Positions 1 to 7,994 of a DNA stretch of 64,000 bases are shown here, in pieces. The position numbers and the translations under genes were made by a program. The notes beneath the pieces are model-generated. The model made no database searches, was not told where the DNA came from, and was given only the letters and a program-made list of their open reading frames with translations. How positions within the stretch are numbered: the stretch's first letter is position 1; the number at the start of each line of letters is the position of its first letter. Origin of the DNA: Mesorhizobium loti (GTDB lineage: Bacteria > Pseudomonadota > Alphaproteobacteria > Rhizobiales > Rhizobiaceae); NCBI RefSeq assembly GCF_013170705.1, contig NZ_CP033334.1:6301501-6365500 (forward strand), given 5' to 3'.

Positions 1-842
1 CCGAACTCGGTACATTGCAGACCTACATCGAGACTCGCATGAATTACGGCAAGCACACCCCCTATTCCGGTTCGGACAGTACTCGATACTACGCATTCAG
101 CCAAGGCATCACGTTGACTTTCGCCTGGGTTCAGCTTGGTGGCCTCCGAGTTGGCAAGGACTGGTCCGCCTTCGACATGTTTATTGGCTACGCGGGTGAC
201 GTGCTCAATCCGATGCTTATCCCGTACGGCGCCTTCGATACTAATGTGGTTCAGTACTACTTTGACGCCGGTAACGGCTTTTCGGCTGTGGTTTCACTCG
301 AAGAAGGCTCGGGCCTGGTCGGCACCATCGACAGCTACGTTCCGCACCTAGTCGGCGGAGTGAAATACACACAACACTGGGGCGCGATCACCGGCGTTGT
401 CGCTTATGATAGCAACTACGAATCGGTCGCCGGCAAGGTCCGCATCGACGTCGATGTTACCGACCAACTCTCGCTATTCGGAATGTTCGGCTACGGCTCC
501 AACGGCAAGCTCGACGATGATGTCACTAACGCAATCGACGCTCATGGCCGCGGGTTCTACAAAAGTTGGGGCGGTAACTGGGCTTTCTGGGCGGGCGCCA
601 CTTACAAGCTCAATGGGACAACTTCGTTGAATCTTCAGCTCTCGGGTGATCAGCTCAGGAACTATGGTGTCGCTGCAAACGTTGCCTATGCGTTTCTTGC
701 AGATTTCACAATTACAGCCGAACTCGACTATGACCGCTACGGCGACTTCGCCGTCGGCAAGGTCGACCCTTCCATTAGCTGGGCTACTGCCAACAAAAAG
801 AGCAGTGTCGGCGGCATCCTCCGTTTCGAACGTTCATTCTAA
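1..842 (+). CDS. Outer-membrane porin, C-terminal part (5' end outside window)
   Basis: The reading frame is open from the first complete codon (position 3) to the TAA at 840-842, so the start lies upstream of the window. About 279 residues are visible. The visible N-terminal residues ELGTLQTYIETRMNYG, the alternating hydrophobic/aromatic strands and the closing aromatic residue in FERSF are typical of the rhizobial/Brucella Omp2-RopA general porins, 16-stranded trimeric barrels that let small solutes cross the outer membrane. Those porins are usually 330-400 residues, so roughly the first quarter is missing here. The next intact gene, nodM, is convergent, with only gene debris between them. 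Family call is confident; substrate is unknown. Confidence 0.85.
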   Translation, partial: ELGTLQTYIETRMNYGKHTPYSGSDSTRYYAFSQGITLTFAWVQLGGLRVGKDWSAFDMFIGYAGDVLNPMLIPYGAFDTNVVQYYFDAGNGFSAVVSLEEGSGLVGTIDSYVPHLVGGVKYTQHWGAITGVVAYDSNYESVAGKVRIDVDVTDQLSLFGMFGYGSNGKLDDDVTNAIDAHGRGFYKSWGGNWAFWAGATYKLNGTTSLNLQLSGDQLRNYGVAANVAYAFLADFTITAELDYDRYGDFAVGKVDPSISWATANKKSSVGGILRFERSF

Positions 843-865
843 CGGGAGGAAGAGCTTCATCTCGG

Positions 866-1083
866 TGGCCTCAGGCGGCGAATGACGATTATGCGGGGGA
901 CCTGCCACGCCTGCGGCAGATAAGCCCTGACACGTTTGCAATCGGATACAGCTGCGATTAGGGCGCGGCCGATGCCCCGCTTGCCGGGATGTGACAGCTG
1001 GTAAAGCGTTGCGGCAGGTTTGCTGGCGGTCCCGGCGCTTGCGCTGACGCGTGCGGCGCAGTCCGGCGACACGGTGGAGGCCG
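866..1083 (+). pseudogene. Fragment of a DHDPS/NAL-family gene, duplicate of part of the intact gene near 8.5 kb
   Basis: This stretch is a diverged copy of about 8488-8700, inside the intact dihydrodipicolinate-synthase-like gene. Shared runs include gctggcggtcccggcgcttg and the preceding tgacgattaygcggggg. In-frame stops (for example the tag where the intact gene reads TGG in GDWGAADA) and small indels show it cannot be translated. Both copies lie on the plus strand about 7.6 kb apart, so this is a relic of a duplication or rearrangement. Confidence 0.8.
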
Positions 1084-1174
1084 CCGGCAGATGGGTGGGC
1101 GCGTGATCGCCGAAGCAATCGCCGAACTCGCCCAGTATCCCAGCTTCGATAACGATTGAATCGGCGGCGACTCA

Positions 1175-1438
1175 ATGCAACCTTGGCTTCCGGAGACCGC
1201 GCTGGCCGCCGCCGGCCTGACCGCGCTCGCCGCGCAGGATGCTTCGGACAAGCAAATCACCTGCGTCAAGTCGCCCTTCAAGTCGCTGATCGACCATGTC
1301 TTTATCTCGCCCAATCTCGTGCCGTGCGGCCACGATTTCGTGATCCTCGCGCTCGACCGAACCATCGAGCGGTCCCTGGATGTGTCCGATCATCGCCCGG
1401 TCCTCTTGCGACTGGTCGGGCCTATCGGTGAGCGTTAG
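1175..1438 (+). pseudogene. C-terminal fragment of an endonuclease/exonuclease/phosphatase family protein
   Basis: The frame reads IDHVFISPNLV and ends with the family's closing motif SDHRPVLLRL. The DHVF and SDHRPV blocks, with the catalytic Asp-His, are characteristic of the EEP (DNase I/AP endonuclease/phosphodiesterase) fold. Only about 70 C-terminal residues remain, against 230-350 in an intact enzyme, and no N-terminal part is found upstream, where the DHDPS-like fragment lies. It is interpreted as a decayed remnant. Confidence 0.6.
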
Positions 1439-1833
1439 ATCCAGAACGAGGTTACACGGGATTCCTACAGCCCGCACATCGCAGCTGGCCGCCTGGCAAA
1501 GTCAAAGGGCAACCGTCTCACCGACGAAGACCGCGGCGAGCCGCAATCATCGAGCGAGGACGAAATAGTGGACAGCGAAGGGTCTTATCCGCATGCGGCA
1601 GGAGGATCGCTTTGTGGTTAGCGCTATTGCTGCGTATTCGATGCTTTTCTCGACCGGGTTTGCCCGTAGGCACAGCCAAGCAGTGTGAGGGGAGGCCAAA
1701 GGGACAACCAATCGTCGCTAAACGGCATGCTCCAGCAAATAACGGCAAGGCGGTAGCGGCGCGCTTGAGCGCCGGTTGAAGTGCTTGGAGTTTTTTCCGA
1801 ATGGGCGAGCGTTGCGACTAATGAAGGCTCAAA
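1439..1833. other. Intergenic region without recognisable gene
   Basis: This lies between the EEP fragment and the 3' end of nodM. Only short overlapping frames without recognisable motifs are present. No clear terminator or repeat was seen. Confidence 0.5.
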
Positions 1834-3657
1834 TCATTCGACGGTGACTGATTTTGCCAGGTTGCGTGGCTGGTCGAGATCTGTGCCCATGAAGAGCGCC
1901 GTGTGGTACGCAAGAAGCTGTATCGGCAGCGAGAAGATCATCGGCGCGATAATCTCGTCGGTGGCCGGCAGCACGATTGTGTGCATCGTATCGAGTTTCG
2001 ATGCGGCTGCCCCTTTTCCATCGGTGATGAGGATAATGCGCCCTCCGCGGGCGGCCACTTCCTGCATGTTGGAGAAGGTCTTGTCGAAAAAGCGATCATG
2101 CGGCGCGATGACGATCACTGGCATGTTCTCGTCTATCAATGCGATAGGACCGTGCTTCAATTCACCCGCCGCATAGCCTTCGGCGTGGATGTAGGAAATT
2201 TCCTTGAGCTTCAGCGCACCCTCCATCGCCAGTGGGAAATTTGTGCCACGGCCGAGATAAAGGACATGATGACACTTTGACAGTTCGCGCGACAGAAGCT
2301 CAATCTCCGGCTGGATGCTGTCCAGTACCTGCCTCATGAGGCGCGGCATTTCGGTGAGGCTCTCGACGAGCGCCTGCACCTCATCTTCGGTCACGGTTCC
2401 GCGGGCCTTGGCTGCGTGGATCGCGATTGCGGCAAGAGCGGCTAGCTGGCAGGTGAAGGCCTTGGTGGAGGCGACGCCGATCTCTGGGCCGGCAAGGATC
2501 GGGAAGACCACATCGGCCTCCCGAGCGATGGTCGATTCGCGCGCATTGACGACAGCGCCAATTTTCAGCCCAAGCTGCTTGCAGTACCTCAGCGATGCCA
2601 GCGTATCGGCGGTTTCGCCCGACTGTGAAATGAACAGAGCCGCAGACTGCGGCGACAACGGAATCTCGCGATAGCGGAATTCGGATGCAACATCTATTTC
2701 GACCGGCAGGCGCGCATAGCGCTCGAACCAGTATTTTCCGATCAGCCCGGCGAGATATGCGGTGCCGCAGGCAGAGATCGCCAAGCTCGGGATCTTGGCG
2801 AAGTCGATGCCAAAAACCGCATCGGGACCATTTTCGATGAAATTGATATAATGACCGAGCGCATCGGCGATGACCTCGGGCTGCTCGAGGATTTCCTTCT
2901 CCATGAAGTGGCGATGGTTGCCCTTGTTGGCCAGAGTGGCCACGGCCACGGAGGTCTGGCGCGGACGCGCGACGGGGTGGCCGTCGTGATCAAAGATATC
3001 AGCGCCCGTCCTGCCGACAACGGCCCAGTCACCGTCGATGAGATAGGTGATTTCATTTGTGAATGGAGCAAGCGCGATCGCGTCGGAGCCCAGGAACATC
3101 TCGCCGTCGCCGTGACCGATCGCCAGCGGTGGTCCATTGCGCGCCGCAATGATGGTCGACGGATCATCCTCAAAGAGGATGGCAAGCGCGTAGGCACCCC
3201 TGATGCTTTTCAGCATGGCATGCACCGCCTCACCACGCCTCATGCCCTCCCGGCGGTGCCTTGCCAAGAGATGCGCAAGGACCTCAGTGTCGGTGTCGGT
3301 CTGGAACTCGGCTCCCGTCGCCGCCAATTCGTCCTTCAGTTCGGCGAAATTCTCGATGATGCCGTTATGGACGACGGCCACACCATCCGTGAAGTGCGGG
3401 TGTGCATTGCGTTCCGTCGGTGGCCCATGGGTTGCCCAGCGGGTGTGGGCGATGCCGATGGTACCACCCAGCGGCTCTTCCTTGAGTCTCCTCTCGAGAT
3501 TGACGAGCTTGCCCTCCGCGCGCCGGCGGTGCAAGGTGCCCTCGGTGATCGTCGCAATGCCGGCCGAATCGTAGCCGCGGTATTCCAGACGCTTCAATGC
3601 GTCGACCAGGCGTTCCGACACCGGCTGTTGCCCAACGATGCCAACAATTCCGCACAT
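1834..3657 (-). CDS. nodM: Glutamine--fructose-6-phosphate aminotransferase, symbiotic NodM type
   Basis: A 607-residue protein beginning MCGIVGIVG. Cys2 is the N-terminal nucleophile of the class II glutamine amidotransferase domain (about 1-220, with an HTRWATHG motif near residue 72), followed by two SIS sugar-isomerase domains (about 285-600, with SQSGETADT and STKAFTCQ) and the C-terminal KSVTVE typical of GlmS. It makes glucosamine-6-phosphate, the precursor of UDP-GlcNAc used for the chitin-oligosaccharide backbone of Nod factors and for the cell wall. A good nod box lies about 75 bp upstream on the same strand, so this is the inducible symbiotic paralogue (NodM) rather than the housekeeping GlmS. 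Length is normal for the family. Confidence 0.93.
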   Translation of the reverse strand: MCGIVGIVGQQPVSERLVDALKRLEYRGYDSAGIATITEGTLHRRRAEGKLVNLERRLKEEPLGGTIGIAHTRWATHGPPTERNAHPHFTDGVAVVHNGIIENFAELKDELAATGAEFQTDTDTEVLAHLLARHRREGMRRGEAVHAMLKSIRGAYALAILFEDDPSTIIAARNGPPLAIGHGDGEMFLGSDAIALAPFTNEITYLIDGDWAVVGRTGADIFDHDGHPVARPRQTSVAVATLANKGNHRHFMEKEILEQPEVIADALGHYINFIENGPDAVFGIDFAKIPSLAISACGTAYLAGLIGKYWFERYARLPVEIDVASEFRYREIPLSPQSAALFISQSGETADTLASLRYCKQLGLKIGAVVNARESTIAREADVVFPILAGPEIGVASTKAFTCQLAALAAIAIHAAKARGTVTEDEVQALVESLTEMPRLMRQVLDSIQPEIELLSRELSKCHHVLYLGRGTNFPLAMEGALKLKEISYIHAEGYAAGELKHGPIALIDENMPVIVIAPHDRFFDKTFSNMQEVAARGGRIILITDGKGAAASKLDTMHTIVLPATDEIIAPMIFSLPIQLLAYHTALFMGTDLDQPRNLAKSVTVE

Positions 3658-3732
3658 GTTCTTCTCCGAATTCTTCCCGGCAGCCTTAGCCGACGCAGAC
3701 GAGGGATGCCGCCCGGCATACGCTCAGTTAGA

Positions 3733-3779
3733 GTCTTCTAATGGAATCCAGTAAGTTCGGTAAAATTGATTGTTGGGAT
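3733..3779 (-). promoter_or_regulatory. nod box upstream of nodM
   Basis: Read on the minus strand from 3779 the sequence starts ATCCCAACAATCAATTTTAC, then CGAACTTACTGGATTCCAT. This matches the NodD-binding nod box consensus, whose conserved first block is ATCCAAACAATCRATTTTACCAATC. It ends about 75 bp before the nodM ATG, a usual distance. NodD with host flavonoids would activate nodM from here. Confidence 0.88.
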
Positions 3780-4111
3780 AGCCACCATCCACGCCATGGA
3801 TGAACTAAACCTCAGTCCAATGCGGGTGATGTGAACCGGGGCGGACGCTTCCGCCTTCAACGGGCTGCGCATATCATGGCCGGCGCCCTCACCTGCGTTA
3901 ATAGCATGCAAGCCGGCCGGAGGAGACGGAGAATACTCGGCCCAGGTGCGATGTGCAGCCCAGCGCACTCTTTGATCTCGCCGTTCAATTGTGCGGACGC
4001 TGCTTCATGCATCATTCCTCGGTTTGCTTCTCCAGGCCGGCCGCAATGACTGGTTTCGGCGACGAGAAGCAAACCCTCTTCCGATCCCTGGGGCCACGCA
4101 CCACGTCTTGG
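3780..4111. other. Intergenic region between nod box and AHL synthase gene
   Basis: About 330 bases with no convincing coding frame. It holds the sequence upstream of the nod box and the region beyond the 3' end of the AHL synthase gene. No feature could be supported. Confidence 0.4.
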
Positions 4112-4756
4112 CTATCCGCATGGGCCGTGCGACAGGCCGAGAATCGGTTGCCACAGTACCGGCCCGTTCAGACGTCCCCTCCAGCGGATGCGCAACAGGC
4201 TGGCGTGAGAGATCTCGAGAAAGCCGGCCACCGCCTGCGTTTTGCCGACGGGCTGCGGCTGTCCGATGCGCGACAATGGCCACGTTGCGAGGCGAAGGAT
4301 CCGTTCCATACGCGTATCGGTCACCGTCACGATCCGGGTGAGATTGTTGGCCAAGCCGAATTCGATCATGCCGGCGAAGAGCTCGTAGGTTGCTTGGGCA
4401 AGGCCGCCTGCCGCCTTGGGCGTTGATGGGGGCAAATCGAGCGCGAAACGGCTGCTTTCCCATATGTCGGCACTCGCAGGCGCCACAGCCTCACCCAGCA
4501 GCGCCGGGAATGTGTCGCGCAACATGGTCGGTCCAGTGGTTGGCAAGAGGCGCACGCAGCCACGAATTCGCCAATCGGATCCCTTGAGTAGCAGATAGAC
4601 AGGCTTCAAGTCGTCATAGATGTCTGTTTCCATTTCGCCTCCGGTCTGAACTTCCCAATCGAGCCTCTCCTTGAAAACCCGATATCTGAGCCCGTGCATC
4701 TCTTTGAGCTCGCCTGCGAATTCGCTGTGGAGGCCAGGTGTGATCAGCTGAATCAT
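4112..4756 (-). CDS. LuxI-family N-acyl-homoserine lactone synthase
   Basis: The start is placed at the ATG at 4756 (MIQLITPGLHSEF), preceded by GGAGG nine bases upstream, giving 214 residues, the normal size. The invariant LuxI residues are present: RYRVFKERLDWEV (Arg, Phe, Trp), the acidic pair in ETDIYDD, RLLPTTGPTML, and WESSRFAL (Glu, Arg). The enzyme makes an acyl-homoserine lactone from SAM and acyl-ACP in the cytoplasm. A lux-box-like palindrome lies 60 bp upstream, suggesting autoinduction by a LuxR/TraR-type regulator, but no luxR gene is in this window. In M. loti R7A, TraI-type synthases control transfer of the symbiosis element. Whether this is that gene or another paralogue cannot be told from sequence alone. 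Confidence 0.9.
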   Translation of the reverse strand: MIQLITPGLHSEFAGELKEMHGLRYRVFKERLDWEVQTGGEMETDIYDDLKPVYLLLKGSDWRIRGCVRLLPTTGPTMLRDTFPALLGEAVAPASADIWESSRFALDLPPSTPKAAGGLAQATYELFAGMIEFGLANNLTRIVTVTDTRMERILRLATWPLSRIGQPQPVGKTQAVAGFLEISHASLLRIRWRGRLNGPVLWQPILGLSHGPCG

Positions 4757-4815
4757 TCGTCGCCTCCATGCGGGTTGTGTTCCCGCCATCGAAGGGCAAA
4801 GCGCACAGCGATGCA

Positions 4816-4835
4816 GCCTGTAGACGTTTACAGCT
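4816..4835. promoter_or_regulatory. lux/tra-box-like palindrome upstream of the AHL synthase
   Basis: The 20-mer gcctgtagacgtttacagct is a near-perfect inverted repeat. It agrees with the classic lux box accTGTAGgatcgTACAGgt at both half-sites (CCTGTAG and TACAG). Its centre is about 70 bp upstream of the synthase start, where a LuxR-type activator would overlap the -35 region. No other box of this quality was noticed nearby. Confidence 0.65.
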
Positions 4836-5435
4836 ATCTTCGCGGAAGGATCCGGATCTCGCCTGACCGGAGGCAGCCAGCCTGGCAACCGCATGGATCG
4901 TCCGCCCGCGAGCTTTGCTTGGCATTTTCCAGATGGAAGGTCCCCTTGGCCTTTGAGACCTGCTTTCCAAGGCGTATTCGCGAGTTTTATATGCCTTTAT
5001 GGTCTTGGAGAGCGTGGCGGGCAGGCTACACAGTGGGTGGCCGAGAGGTCGGGAATCAGTTGGAATGGAGGAATTCGTCTCGCCAAAGAGGGGATCCTTT
5101 GCAATGCACTGCCCGCCCGACACTCCCGCTTCAACGTTACGCGCCACATACCGTCGAGTAACAGCCGGACCGGCGACGCCGGCTGTGCTGGTTGTTGGCC
5201 TGATCAGCGGCAGCACGGTGAATCTGAGCCACGTCGCCAGCCATTTCCACGGACCGGCGAGCGTAGCCTCCAACGATCGCCGGCGGCGACGCTTCTTCCA
5301 GTTTGCCAGATCGACGAGGACTGGCTGGCGTGTACGCTGGTGGCGCGGCTCAACCTACGCCCGCCCTTGCGGCTGTGCCTTGACTGCACCAATTGGAAGC
5401 AAGGACATAAGGTTCGCATCAAGGAGCGAGGCAAT
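4836..5435. other. Divergent intergenic region between AHL synthase and carbonic anhydrase
   Basis: Six hundred bases with open frames in several phases, but none with family motifs or a convincing start. The plus-strand frame of the carbonic anhydrase continues upstream to 4893, but the signal peptide and the ribosome-binding site near 5421 argue that the extension is not translated. Promoters for both flanking genes must lie here. Confidence 0.4.
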
Positions 5436-6200
5436 ATGCATCGTCGTAACCTGATTAGAGGATTCATCGCGCTGGGCGTGTGCCCGATCTGCGCCCAGAC
5501 CGCGCGTGCGGCCAGCGCCCATTGGGGATATGGCGGCTCGGTCGGGCCGGAGCATTGGGCCGATCTGGACACGAGAAATTTCGCCTGTTCGGCGGGCGGG
5601 CAGCAGTCACCCATCGACATCGCCGGCGCGGTCAAGGCGGATATACCGTGCATCGCCATCAGTTGGCTCAAGGGCGGCGGCAGGATGGTGAACAACGGCC
5701 ACACTATTCAAGTCAACATGCCGGAAGGCAGCACCTTGACCCGCGGGGATCGCGTCTACCAACTGGTGCAGTTGCATTTCCACGCGCCGAGCGAGCATCA
5801 CGTCGCGGGCATCAGCTTCCCGATGGAAGCACATTTTGTCCATAAAGACACAAAGAGCGATACTCTGGGTGTGCTGAGCGCCCTTCTTACGCCTGGCGCG
5901 ACAAATACCAGCTTTGCCGGTCTCGCCAAGGTCTTTCCAGCTCGGCCCGGCGAGGAGATGGCAGTTGACGAGTTCGATCCCAACGGACTTTTGCCGGCCT
6001 CGCTCGGCTACTGGACCTATGAGGGATCATTAACGACTCCGCCCTGCACCGAAAACGTGGAGTGGATAGTTGCTATGGAACCGGTCGAGGTCGACGCCGC
6101 GGACGTCAAGCGGTTTACGACGCTTTACCCCTCTAACGCGCGGCCGATCCGTCCCTCCAATCGGCGCTTCATCCTAGGCCTCAGGACATCGTGCGCGTAA
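5436..6200 (+). CDS. caa1: Periplasmic alpha-type carbonic anhydrase
   Basis: The start is placed at the ATG at 5436, nine bases after AAGGAG, giving 254 residues. The N-terminus MHRRNLIRGFIALG...ARAAS is a signal peptide with a twin-arginine-like pair, so the mature enzyme is periplasmic. The zinc site typical of alpha-carbonic anhydrases is visible as LHFHAPSEHH (two His ligands) and AHFVH (third His), with SPIDI and the late YWTYEGSLTTPPC block. The enzyme interconverts CO2 and bicarbonate. M. loti has a symbiosis-island-encoded alpha enzyme (CAA1) active in nodules, where it may buffer the space around the bacteroid, and this gene fits that description. The 54-codon gap to the next features holds no terminator that could be recognised. 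Confidence 0.9.
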   Translation: MHRRNLIRGFIALGVCPICAQTARAASAHWGYGGSVGPEHWADLDTRNFACSAGGQQSPIDIAGAVKADIPCIAISWLKGGGRMVNNGHTIQVNMPEGSTLTRGDRVYQLVQLHFHAPSEHHVAGISFPMEAHFVHKDTKSDTLGVLSALLTPGATNTSFAGLAKVFPARPGEEMAVDEFDPNGLLPASLGYWTYEGSLTTPPCTENVEWIVAMEPVEVDAADVKRFTTLYPSNARPIRPSNRRFILGLRTSCA

Positions 6201-6564
6201 AGCAAAACCGCGGTAACAATCGGACGGTTTCGAACAGTACGACGCCAGCCCGGTGGCGCTGGCATCGACCATAATGCCCGGGATCACAACAGCATGAGAG
6301 CTTGTGGGCCGGTAGCTTGCGGAGAACTGGGTGGCGTCACCGTTCCTACACTCCGGCCTGGATCTGCTTGAGCAGGGATTGATAATCGACGCGTCGCTCC
6401 CGTCCTGCGAGAACCCTCCTTCGACTGGACCAATGAAAATCTCCAAAAGTGGCAGTTTAGTTTGGACCAGTGAACTGCAATTTTGGGCTTGCAGTCAGGG
6501 AAGCGATTGTGGCTGGTCGCGCCGCTCATGGATTGCTTGCGCTCGAATTGATGGAGTTGCCTGG
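6201..6564. other. Intergenic region before the B3/B4-domain gene
   Basis: About 360 bases with no supported gene. The frame of the next gene is open from about 6331, but the upstream part (Trp/Cys/Ser-rich, no family similarity) looks untranslated. It presumably contains the promoter of the three-gene set that follows; no nod box, NifA site or -24/-12 element was recognised. Confidence 0.4.
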
Positions 6565-7254
6565 ATGTTTGAGGGTCTCATCATCGACGGTCGAATTAAG
6601 AATATTGCATCGGGATTTAGAGCCGTGAGCGTCTACGTCGATGCCACTTCAGCTGGAGAAGGACGTTTCGATCCCAGATTGCTTGCTGAGGCCTGCGATT
6701 GTGTGTTGGCGGATGGCCCGACTTGGGCAGAAGCTCATCTGGCGAGTTGGTCCGACGCCTACGTCGTCTTTGGCGCGAAGCCTAACCGTACGCCGTGCTC
6801 AGCCCAGGCCCTCAGAAAACGGGTTCTGACAGACGGCACTCTTTCGACGATCAACCCGATCGTCGATCTCTACAACGCCATCAGCCTGAAATACGCAGTC
6901 CCGGTGGGTGGAGAGAATTTTGACGCCTATGTCGGAAGACCCCACCTGACGATCGCTGACGGGAGTGAGACGTTCGACACCATGATGAATGGAGAGGCGG
7001 TCAACGATCCTCCCTTGCCCGGTGAGGTCATCTGGCGCGACGACATTGGCGTCACCTGCCGACGCTGGAACTGGCGACAGGGCACTCGAACCCGCCTGAA
7101 GACCCTAACAGGCCGGATGTGGTTCGTACTGGAGGCGTTGGAGACCATGCCGGACGATGCATTGGCAGAGGCGACGGATGCCATGGTCGGAGGGCTGAAT
7201 GCCTTGATGCCTGGCTGCAAAATCGCGAGCCAAGAAATTGCCATCGCCGGATGA
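6565..7254 (+). CDS. B3/B4 tRNA-binding-domain protein
   Basis: The start is placed at the ATG at 6565 (MFEGLIIDGRIKNI), with GGAG eight bases upstream; 229 residues, the usual length for stand-alone B3/B4 proteins. The family signature runs through TINPIVDLYNAISLKYAVPVG, the GE--DPPLPGEVIWRDD block and CRRWNWRQGTRTR. This fold is the editing-domain-like module of the phenylalanyl-tRNA synthetase beta subunit. Free-standing versions are thought to act on amino acids or mischarged tRNA, but the function is not established. It is followed after 84 bp by a LysE-type exporter and a DHDPS-like lyase on the same strand, suggesting a small amino-acid-related operon. Confidence 0.8.
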   Translation: MFEGLIIDGRIKNIASGFRAVSVYVDATSAGEGRFDPRLLAEACDCVLADGPTWAEAHLASWSDAYVVFGAKPNRTPCSAQALRKRVLTDGTLSTINPIVDLYNAISLKYAVPVGGENFDAYVGRPHLTIADGSETFDTMMNGEAVNDPPLPGEVIWRDDIGVTCRRWNWRQGTRTRLKTLTGRMWFVLEALETMPDDALAEATDAMVGGLNALMPGCKIASQEIAIAG

Positions 7255-7338
7255 GGTTTCCGGTCGAGCGAGCGGATCCATGGCCGCCCGGGGCATCCGG
7301 CGCGATCGATCCGATCGAAATTATCAAGGGCTGAGAGA

Positions 7339-7977
7339 ATGAATGTCGATCTCCATCAGTTGCTCATCGTCTTTGCTGCATATGTCATTGCCGCGGGGAG
7401 CCCCGGCCCGAGCAACATGCGCATTATGGGGGTTGCGATGGCGCGCGGCAGAGGTGCTGCGCTCATGCTCGCCTCCGGCGTCGTCAGCGGCTCGATCTTT
7501 TGGGGTTTTATGGCCTCCACCGGCATCTCCGCCCTGTTGGCCAGGTACGCCCAGGCACTGCTCGTTCTGCAGGTTTTCGGGGGGCTTTACCTGCTATTCC
7601 TCGCCTTCAGGGCGGGACGGTCGGCGCTTACGTCGAACGAGAAGCTGGCGGTGCGCGCATCGACCGACCAAGTCGCTCTTTCGCGGGGTGAGCTCTATAG
7701 GAAGGGCCTATTGATGCATTTGGCGAACCCAAAATCCGTGCTGGCATGGATCGCGCTCGTCACGCTGGGGATCGGCCCGAATTCATCGTGGCAGAGCATC
7801 GCGGCGATACTGGGTGGCTGCGCCATCCTAAGTGTCACGATATTCTGCGGCTACGCCATTGTCTTCTCCACACCGCCTATGGTGGCTCTGTATCGCCGCT
7901 GCCGCCGCTGGATCGAAAGTCTGTTGGCGATGTTCTTCGCGTTCGCCGGGCTGCGTATGCTGCTTTCCCGTATGTAG
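7339..7977 (+). CDS. LysE/RhtB-family amino-acid exporter
   Basis: A 212-residue integral membrane protein. The N-terminal motif AAGSPGPSNM matches the family signature (PGP after the first helix). There are five or six hydrophobic segments, at about 5-25, 37-60, 66-86, 118-140, 148-172 and 188-208, and the conserved LMHLANPKSVLAW block. LysE/RhtB carriers export amino acids or related small molecules across the inner membrane. The gene sits between a B3/B4-domain gene and a DHDPS-like gene, with only 17 bp to the latter. Export of a compound made or edited by its neighbours is an inference. Confidence 0.88.
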   Translation: MNVDLHQLLIVFAAYVIAAGSPGPSNMRIMGVAMARGRGAALMLASGVVSGSIFWGFMASTGISALLARYAQALLVLQVFGGLYLLFLAFRAGRSALTSNEKLAVRASTDQVALSRGELYRKGLLMHLANPKSVLAWIALVTLGIGPNSSWQSIAAILGGCAILSVTIFCGYAIVFSTPPMVALYRRCRRWIESLLAMFFAFAGLRMLLSRM

Positions 7978-7994
7978 TTTCGAAAGGAATGGAG

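Noticed and set aside
4893..5435. N-terminal extension of the carbonic anhydrase frame
   Set aside because: The extension precedes a good signal peptide and ribosome-binding site and has no family similarity.
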